Assembly (NCBI RefSeq): GCF_037392515.1
Contig: NC_090288.1
Coordinates: forward strand, 8,907,969 to 8,971,968
Reading direction: 5' to 3'
Length of the DNA: 64,000 nt
From: Haliotis asinina
Lineage: Eukaryota > Mollusca > Gastropoda > Lepetellida > Haliotidae
In this document: positions 56,827 through 64,000 of the stretch, in pieces
How positions within the stretch are numbered: position 1 is the first letter of the stretch
How the letters are laid out: the number at the start of each line of letters is the position of its first letter
The notes under the pieces: model-generated
Databases searched by the model: none
Told to the model about the DNA's origin: nothing
What the model saw: only the letters and a program-made list of their open reading frames with translations
Made by a program: the position numbers and the translations under genes

Positions 56827-59800
56827 TCAATACTGAACTCAGCAATCTATCAATTATTGGCTTACAAAACACATAACTTGTAACAATTGTTAAAAGCAAT
56901 GGCACACACAAATATACTACCAGAAACAGATTACATCCGATGTTGCATGTCAAAGACCTTTACAACTATAAAATAAATGGTCAGACTGTGAAGATAAGGT
57001 GGGTTTAAGAATTTGAGCTATCTTTAGTCTGTTGAAGCAGTGTCTGGAACGACATGTTGTACAGTTTAATACACACCATTACCAAGATGTAAATAGCATA
57101 TGGGACAATACTATCTGGACTAGAAAACAGGACTTCATGAGTTACCTCCCTTTACAACATGGACCCACACAGCTGTTTTCTTCCACATGTTGTTACCAAG
57201 GTGACCACGACTTAGCCCTAGTTACTGAATAGCATTAGCAACATCAACTTAACGCAGTACTGCTGTCATATTTACAACATTAGATAAATAGAAGGTAGCA
57301 GTGACAGATTAATCATGTTTTCAATACGAGGTGTCTGTTCTGAAAACTGATCTTCATAAACGGAATACGACAACACATAATGAACAAAACTTTCTCATGG
57401 AAAAGTGACGTTAGAAATAAATAGACATTTCATATTCTAGCCTGATATAAAAAATTAATCAAAGATACCACTATTTAAGACACAAAGTATTAACTCATCA
57501 TCTGAACCACCATTTCAAATATAGGAACATTTCACAAGAACTTCTAGTTTTACAAAGATAACTTAAGTTAGTATGCATCTTTAATAGCACAGGGATGTTT
57601 CTGATAACTGATTAAATCACTTGTGCATTTCAGCGCATGACCTAATTACTCTGTAATTACTGTAATACATAAGTTATGTGTTTGTTTCAATCTGCCATGT
57701 ACCTATCCAAAACTAGGTTTAACATTATGAGATGTATCTACAATTTTATAGACAAATAAATAGTCATGAGGATCATATCACGTGTATTAGACATGTATTA
57801 GTTGTACAACGAATACAATATTTTATTCATACACAAATGTGGGAGTATGCTATATGTAATGCCATACATTATATTCAGTATTCCTCTAAAACCAATAAAT
57901 ATTGCTTCCAAAGACTCAGATGTTGATAACACACACTATATCACATGCCTAGCAAGTTAAGATAGCAACTGACCACTAGATCAGTCTACAGACACTGACA
58001 TCAATATCACTGTCTTACCCAGCAAAATACCAAATCCTACACCCAAATATAGTCGTAACCGAGAACAACAGAATACAAAATATACAACTCAAAACAAGTT
58101 TAAAACACCTTATTAATGTGTCATGGCATGTGTTACACTCATTTTGAGTTGAACATAATGATATATCAGACTGAAGAAGAACTGCTCGGCCAGATTATTT
58201 TACAACTCAGTGGCCACGATGCTGAATGCAACTGAGTATTTCTTCTTACCTATTGCATCTTATTTATTCATCACTGCTATTGACAAGAGTGCCATGTGTG
58301 CATAAATATCACAAAACTGGTCAAACATAACCACTTATCTGCTAATTGAGGACATGAAAAATGGTGAGGACCGGAAGTTTTCAAGAAAACTTACACAGAT
58401 AACCCCTGCTCCTAAAATTTAGAAAATTTGAAGCCAGGGTTACAGATATTGATCTTTTTTTTCTGTGATCTCTAAATGTGGAAGTATCACATGCAAGCCA
58501 GAGATAGTTGCTGACCAGCTGGAATTTACTTTTGTTTTGTTCATCCCATATACTCTAGCACTAGATCTGGAGGCGTGAGGGTAAAATCACACTGAAATTG
58601 ACAGCGGTTGACAAACCCCTTCACAATGTTAAACATGCATACTGTAGAAATGAGGTAAGAAGTACAAAAATCTCCAAACAAAAGCACTCAATTCACAATC
58701 AGTTCAAAATATGGAATAACTGATATCTTTGATATGGAAAGCACTAAATTCTAACATAAACAAAGACAGTATTTTTATAATTTGATTAACATCATTGTAC
58801 AGCACAAAATCATGTTAAAATACTGTGTGCTTTTGAGAAATCTTAGAATCTATTAAAATATATTCCTAACATGATCTACCTTAGATGTCATTCTAGTGGT
58901 ATCATCATGGACCCATGTGGGGCCATTCAAGCACAGTGAAAAAACGGTTACATGATCTATTTGTTTAGCAATTGTCCACCGACAATGACGTAATACAAAA
59001 CAGAAAAAACAAACCCAGACAGATTCTGACACTTCAACACCACAACGCAGTCCTCAGATGTAAAACTTACAACACATTCCCAAGGCTACCTTTTTCTTGA
59101 AATAAGGACATTATGTAATTCAGTTTAATATGTAAATAACTTAACCTCATAATCTGCATTAAAGCTGAAACAGTTCACGGCTCTACTTAGTCATTTTACT
59201 GTACCAAACATGACCATGATGACAGATTCAAATGGATTCCATAAATATAATCTACAAATTTGTTCAAATTATTTGCATATATTATGCACAAACAGGCACC
59301 AGCTGACATTTGGCTCTTTTCAATGACAGATGGCCTACAGGTAAAATGAGCATTTGACACCAAAATTACATATTTTTCAAAACATTTTCCTTCTTTCAAA
59401 ATTTGGAATGGACACATGACATGATGCTCTACTAATGTGTATCATTATCATGATATATACTGTATCATCAACCGTGAGTGTTTCAGCCCAAATCTGTTTC
59501 CCCAACTAGGTTGATAGGACTATATACAGGTTCAAAGTGCTTGATACTGAGCCAAAGAAGCAACACATATGAGCTATATTTCTTTGCTCAGGTTTACACT
59601 GCAGTGAGGCTCATGAGCTCATGAAACAACAGTCATCTCAAAAAAATATTAAAAAAAAAATACAGTGGACAGACAAGGAGAAGTAGAGCTGTCACTGCCG
59701 ATGTCAATGATGTGGCCAGCTGTCGAAGAAGCAGTCGCTGGTGTTGTCAGTAACTCGGCAGTGACCTTGTGTCATTTGACAGCGGTAGACTGTCCTTGGA

Positions 59801-59893
59801 ATACTTAGTCACTTCTCATACAAATCCAATCGTTCACTATCAAACCTTGACTGCAGTCACTCATACATTGGTCTGGTCTGTAGGTGTCCATCT

Positions 59894-59940
59894 TTAATGA
59901 CCAGACTTGGAATGCTGGATTAGCCACTGCAATGTGATGT
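59894..59940 (-). CDS. ARL8: ARL8 last coding exon
   Basis: Completes Asp and encodes [14 protein letters not shown], then TAA at 59896-59894. The acceptor is TTCCAG. Confidence 0.92.
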
Positions 59941-62900
59941 CTGGAACAAACCATCAGGGCAGATTATCTTCACATACTCATATTCATGCAACACTTCATT
60001 GAAATTAACAGATTCTACCTGCCGAAAGTGTAAACATCACAAATTTAAAATAAATCTCAACAAAATGAATGAGTGAGTTTAGTTATAAGCCACTAAGCAA
60101 TACTTCAGCCATATGGTATCAGTCTGTAAATAAGCGAATCTGGACCAGACAGTTCATTTGTCAACAGCATCGATCTGAGCAACTGGGAACTGATGACTTG
60201 GCAACTAAACCAACGAGCATGACTCCACCCACCCCAAAACACCCTTGATTCCGTTAGTTGCAAGACTGGTGACTTATTAACAAGGTTGCATACCCTAAAG
60301 CATGCAGGTATTATGACGGTAATGATATTTCTGTGAAGAGTTGATGTCCTTACCTATATTTTCCTTTTCTTTGCAAGATATAGAGTAACAACAGATTTCT
60401 CTATCTTGGATTGCCGACAGATTCCTGCAAGTGAAAACAAACATGAGAAGCAGTTTGCAACATATCATCTAGTGTATGATAGATAATACGTCTGCAAAAG
60501 TCAGATAAACAGTAAATGTCCCTTAAAGTCTGTTCTATGGAATCGATGTCTAATACTGGTGGTGGCTTTGGTTTCTAATTCATCTGAGTTACCTCCGTTT
60601 ACTCTATCACTTCAGTCACTGACTGGTTTAAAACAAGTGAATAAAATAAAGGTCAGTCCGTAATTTCTTGTGTCAGTCTGTTTTTCAAACTGTATGTCAT
60701 TTCTCACAAACTCAAACATGATCAATCGGACCGGTGGCCATATTGATGCCGTCAAACCATCATTGATTGATACATTATCCCATAATCCCACTTGAATTAG
60801 TGAATGGAAATCAAGAGCAAGTGACTTGATAATGTAATAGCCATAAGAACAGATCCATGGGTTAGTGTAGGTTTCCCAAAATGCAAGACCTGGAAATGAA
60901 TGGATGGGAGCTGGTACAACTCTGAGCCAACGAAACGTCAGCAAAATGATTCCCAACTTCCAGTGCACTCTCATATGCGAACTCTAACTATGGATTGTAG
61001 TTTGTATGACTTAATTGAGCATTGTTCAGAAATTATGTATGGGAATATTGTTCATTACAAGTTTGGTGGTGATGCTGCAGACAAAAGTATTCCTAGTAAT
61101 ATCTGCTCCTTACATCCTCTCAATGAGTTCCTTCTCGTCTAATGCCCCTGCAAGATCCCGCTTGTTGCCCAGCACCAGTACCGGGATCCCCTGCAGCTGG
61201 GGTTTGTCCAGCAGATTGTGCAGCTCGTTTCGGGAAGCCTCCAGCTTGTCATGATCCGCGGCATCCACCATGTACCTGTATAAACAACATAGCTGTAGTA
61301 GCCTCATGACAAGTACCTGTAGCAAAAACATAACTGTAGTAGCCTAATGACTTGTACTTGTGCCAACAACACAACTGCAGTAGCCTTGTGACGTAGATGT
61401 AGCAGCAGCAACACAGCTGTAGAAACCCTGTGACATGATAATAGCAACAACATAGCTGTAGTAGCTTCATGACATGTACCTGTAGCTACAACATAGCTGG
61501 AGTAGCTTCATGACATGTACCTGTAGCAACAACATAGCTGTAGTAGCTTCATGAAATGTACCTGTAGCACTAACAGCTGAAGTAGCTTCATGACATGTAC
61601 CTGTAGCAACATAGCTGTAGTAGCTTCATGAAATGTACCTGTAGCAACAACATAGCTGGAGTAGCTTCATGACATGTACTTGTAGCAACAACATAGCTGT
61701 AGTAGCTTCATGACATGTACCTGTAGCAACAACATAGCGGTAGTAGTAGCATGACATGTACCTGTAGCAACAACATAGCTGTAGTAGCTTCATGACATGT
61801 ACCTGTAGCAACAACATAGCTGTAATAGTGAGTGAGTGTAGTTTACGCCACACTCAGCATTATGCCAGCTTTATAGCGCCAGTCTGTAAATAATCGAGTC
61901 TGGTCCAGACAATCCAGTGATCAACAACAAAAGCATCGATCTGCGCATTTTGGGAACCAATGACATGCTTCAACCAAGTCAGCGAGCCTGACCAGCCGAT
62001 CTCATTAGTCGCCTCTTGTGACAAGCATAGTCACATTTTATGGCAAGCATGGGTTGCTGAAGGCCTATTCTACACCCGGACCTTCACGGGACAGTACCTA
62101 TAACAACAACATAGCTGTAGTAGCCTTGTATGTACCTGTAATTACAACATAGCTGTAGTAGCTTCATGACATGTACCTGTAGCTACAACATAGCTGGAGT
62201 AGCTTCATGACATGTACCTGTAGCAACAACATAGCTGTAGTAGCTTCATGAAATGTACCTGTAGCACTAACAGCTGAAGTAGCTTCATGACATGTACCTG
62301 TAGCAACATAGCTGTAGTAGCTTCATGAAATGTACCTGTAGCAACAACATAGCTGGAGTAGCTTCATGACATGTACTTGTAGCAACAACATAGCTGTAGT
62401 AGCTTCATGACATGTACCTGTAGCAACAACATAGCGGTAGTAGTAGCATGACATGTACCTGTAGCAACAACATAGCTGTAGTAGCTTCATGACATGTACC
62501 TGTAGCAACAACATAGCTGTAATAGTGAGTGAGTGTAGTTTACGCCACACTCAGCATTATGCCAGCTTTATAGCGCCAGTCTGTAAATAATCGAGTCTGG
62601 TCCAGACAATCCAGTGATCAACAACAAAAGCATCGATCTGCACATTTTGGGAACCAATGACATGCTTCAACCAAGTCAGCGAGCCTGACCAGCCGATCTC
62701 ATTAGTCGCCTCTTGTGACAAGCATAGTCACATTTTATGGCAAGCATGGGTTGCTGAAGGCCTATTCTACACCCGGACCTTCACGGGACAGTACCTATAA
62801 CAACAACATAGCTGTAGTAGCCTTGTATGTACCTGTAATTACAACATAGCTGTAGAAGCCTCGTAACACGCAGCTGTAGAAGCCTATTGACATGTAGCTA

Positions 62901-63599
62901 TAGCAACAACATAGCTGTTGGAGCCTCATGACATGTACTTCTAGCAATAATATAGTTGTAGTAGCCTCATGACATGTAACTGTAGCAACAACAGCTGTAG
63001 TAGCCTCATGACATGTAACTGTAGAAACAACACAGCTGTCGCAGCCTCGTGACATGTAGCTGCTGGAACAACATAGCTGTACAAGTCTCATGACATGTAC
63101 CTGTAGCTGTCTCATGACAAATACTTGCAGCAACAACACTGCTGTAGTAGTTGCATTGCATGTATGTGCCTGATGCAATAATACAGCTGTAGTAGTTGCA
63201 AGAGTCATCAGCAAGTACAAGAGTCAACAGAAGATGACAAGGGTCCAATGTGAAATTTCAACAATTCTGAATCATATCCATGGAGACTGAGAAAAATACA
63301 AATGCTCAAAATCTGTGAACAGCAAAAGACACAACTTCTCAATCTGCTTGAAATTTCTGCCATGTCTTGTAGAAAGATACTGAATGGTTTTCATGTTGTG
63401 CCACTGAAACGAAGTCCACCCTTCCATTTAGAGACTAAGTGCGAACAGTTTAATGTAATGTAATGCCAGAGGGGATAATAATACATTACAGCTAAACAAA
63501 CCACTAACCAGTACTTGATACTCACACAATGGCATTGACACCTCTACAGTATCTCTCCCACATACTTCGGAACCTGGGCTGGCCACCAATATCCCACAA
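59894..63599 (-). CDS. ARL8: ARL8 Arf-like GTPase (3' four coding exons; 5' part beyond window)
   Basis: Arf-like GTPase that sits on lysosomes and links them to kinesin through SKIP/BORC-type effectors in other animals. Exons in transcript order: 63599-63526, 61275-61114, 60424-60354, 59940-59894; 117 codons plus TAA, equivalent to about residue 69 to the C-terminus of human ARL8B (186 aa). Visible: [19 protein letters not shown] (G3 and switch II), [18 protein letters not shown], the almost invariant [24 protein letters not shown] (G4) and [12 protein letters not shown] (G5 area). It ends LIQHSKSGH, where vertebrates end SKSRRS. Exon phases 2, 2 and 1 all restore codons (Val, Met, Asp). The P-loop and N-terminal amphipathic helix must lie upstream, past 64000. 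Confidence 0.95.
60066..60265 (-). repeat. family 1 SINE-like repeat, ARL8 intron before last exon
   Basis: ATGAGTGAGTTTAGTTATAA, CATATGGTATCAGTCTGTAA, TCTGGACCAGACAGTTCATT, CAACTGGGAACTGATGACTT; the far third is missing. Confidence 0.8.
60354..60424 (-). CDS. ARL8: ARL8 exon with SCKEK
   Basis: Completes Met and encodes [16 protein letters not shown] and CKEKENI plus G of Asp. The acceptor is TTGCAG and the donor ATAG|GTAAGG. Confidence 0.94.
61114..61275 (-). CDS. ARL8: ARL8 exon with NKRD
   Basis: Encodes [18 protein letters not shown] to LIER plus AT of Met (53 full codons). The acceptor is ATACAG and the donor AT|GTAAGG. Nearly identical to vertebrate ARL8 apart from HD in ADHDK and the AGA after NKRDL. 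Confidence 0.95.
61830..62092 (-). repeat. family 1 SINE-like repeat, first duplicated copy
   Basis: AGTGAGTGAGTGTAGTTTAC, CAGCTTTATAGCGCCAGTCT, TCTGGTCCAGACAATCCAGT, AGCATGGGTTGCTGAAGGCC, CCGGACCTTCACGGGAC. Inserted into the minisatellite before the 697-bp duplication. Confidence 0.9.
62527..62789 (-). repeat. family 1 SINE-like repeat, second duplicated copy
   Basis: Same as the copy 697 bp to the left apart from CTGCACATTT instead of CTGCGCATTT. Confidence 0.9.
63526..63599 (-). CDS. ARL8: ARL8 exon with switch II
   Basis: Encodes [11 protein letters not shown] to NAI plus GT of Val. The acceptor is TTTCACAG and the donor GT|GTGAGT. Leu replaces the Ile of human ARL8B before WDIGG. Confidence 0.94.
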
Positions 63600-63778
63600 C
63601 TGTGAAAGAATAAAACAAAATGATCATCCATAAAACAACAAATAATTTTTACCATGATCTGAGTTTGGATAAACATTTTGTAAAATGCTTTATATTGTAT
63701 TATGTCAGCACTAACATACTGCAGGATAGCTGATGGTGATAGGAATCCTGAGAGTATGTCTGCCATTTTTTCAGAACA

Positions 63779-63936
63779 TATGAGTGAGTTTAGTTTTACA
63801 CAGCCTTGAGCAATATTTCAGTTATTTCATGGCATGGAACGCCATAAATGGGTTTAACACATTGTACCCATGTAGGGAATTGAACCCAGGTCTTCAACCT
63901 GAAACACTTTACCCACTTGGCCACCCCACCCCCCAC
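63779..63936 (-). repeat. tRNA-like SINE (family 2), ARL8 intron
   Basis: ATGAGTGAGTTTAGTTTTAC at the tail, ATGGGTTTAACACATTGTAC, GGGAATTGAACCCAGGTCTT and CACTTTACCCACTTGGCCAC at the head. Full length but diverged. Confidence 0.85.
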
Positions 63937-64000
63937 ACAGCATATGAGCCTGATGTTGGGGAAACCTGAAGTGACTGATGCAAATCCTGAATGTTTAACA

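Larger units (their letters stand above)
55599..59893 (-). other. probable long 3' UTR of ARL8
   Basis: About 4.3 kb with no SINE copy, minisatellite or credible ORF, directly downstream of the ARL8 stop and flanked on both sides by repeat-rich sequence. Minus-strand AATAAA signals lie at 58263-58268, 57822-57827 and 55599-55604. Absence of repeats suggests a transcribed constrained exon, but the end point is a guess. Confidence 0.35.
61447..62840. repeat. 697-bp tandem duplication (61447-62143 and 62144-62840)
   Basis: The two halves match with one difference found by eye (61945 G, 62642 A). Each holds about 9 minisatellite units plus one family 1 repeat. Either very recent or an assembly duplicate. 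Confidence 0.92.
61283..63215. repeat. 41-bp minisatellite filling an ARL8 intron
   Basis: The unit reads CATAGCTGTAGTAGCTTCAT then GACATGTACCTGTAGCAACAA, with many variants at both edges. Interrupted by two copies of a SINE and enlarged by a 697-bp duplication. Reading frames on the minus strand ([12 protein letters not shown] type) are by-products. Confidence 0.9.

Noticed and set aside
61626-63248. Cys/Leu/Tyr-rich minus-strand ORFs
   Set aside because: Minisatellite translation within an ARL8 intron; two of them are identical only because of the 697-bp duplication.

Overview
This is eukaryotic DNA, most probably from a gastropod mollusc and plausibly an abalone (Haliotis). The evidence is AT-rich sequence, three intron-containing protein genes with canonical GT-AG junctions, and many copies of two short interspersed repeats ending in the GTAAAACTAAACTCACTCAC tail, which I associate with abalone genomes. 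The taxon is inferred from that repeat and from animal-type gene structure, not from a search. I saw no prokaryotic features, rRNA or tRNA genes, CRISPR arrays or retrovirus-like elements.

Three genes can be built exon by exon. (1) A complete Rab GTPase of the RAB43/RAB19 group on the plus strand (9047-16437; 4 coding exons, 212 aa). (2) A complete mu-class glutathione S-transferase on the minus strand (40424 down to 30254; 7 coding exons, 215 aa), with a TATA-type promoter just upstream. (3) The 3' part of ARL8, an Arf-like lysosome-trafficking GTPase, on the minus strand (63599 down to 59894; 4 coding exons, 117 aa). Its 5' exons lie past the right edge. Every junction keeps frame and family motifs.

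Layout: 1-8.9 kb is intergenic, with local duplications and a 30-bp minisatellite. 8.9-16.4 kb is the Rab gene, whose introns hold modular repeats and trinucleotide arrays. 16.4-26.8 kb is nearly SINE-free and probably begins with the long Rab 3' UTR. 26.8-30.2 kb is intergenic plus the GST 3' UTR. 30.2-40.5 kb is the GST gene, with introns full of SINEs, a fold-back element and microsatellites. 40.5-55.6 kb is repeat-dominated: a 41-bp GTCGAC array, a 2.5-kb array of 54-bp units, MITE-like elements, a (GT)88 tract and a Tc1-like transposase relic. 55.6-59.9 kb is SINE-free and probably the ARL8 3' UTR. 59.9-64 kb is ARL8, with a 41-bp minisatellite and a nearly perfect 697-bp tandem duplication in an intron.

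The three genes do not form a shared pathway: two act in membrane traffic and one in detoxification. I found no convincing undescribed system. The best leads are the modular sharing of a 3' tail between two SINE families, a modular repeat of roughly 150-170 bp found twice in the Rab introns, a stop-free 54-bp array of 46 units, and simple repeats lying directly against splice sites.
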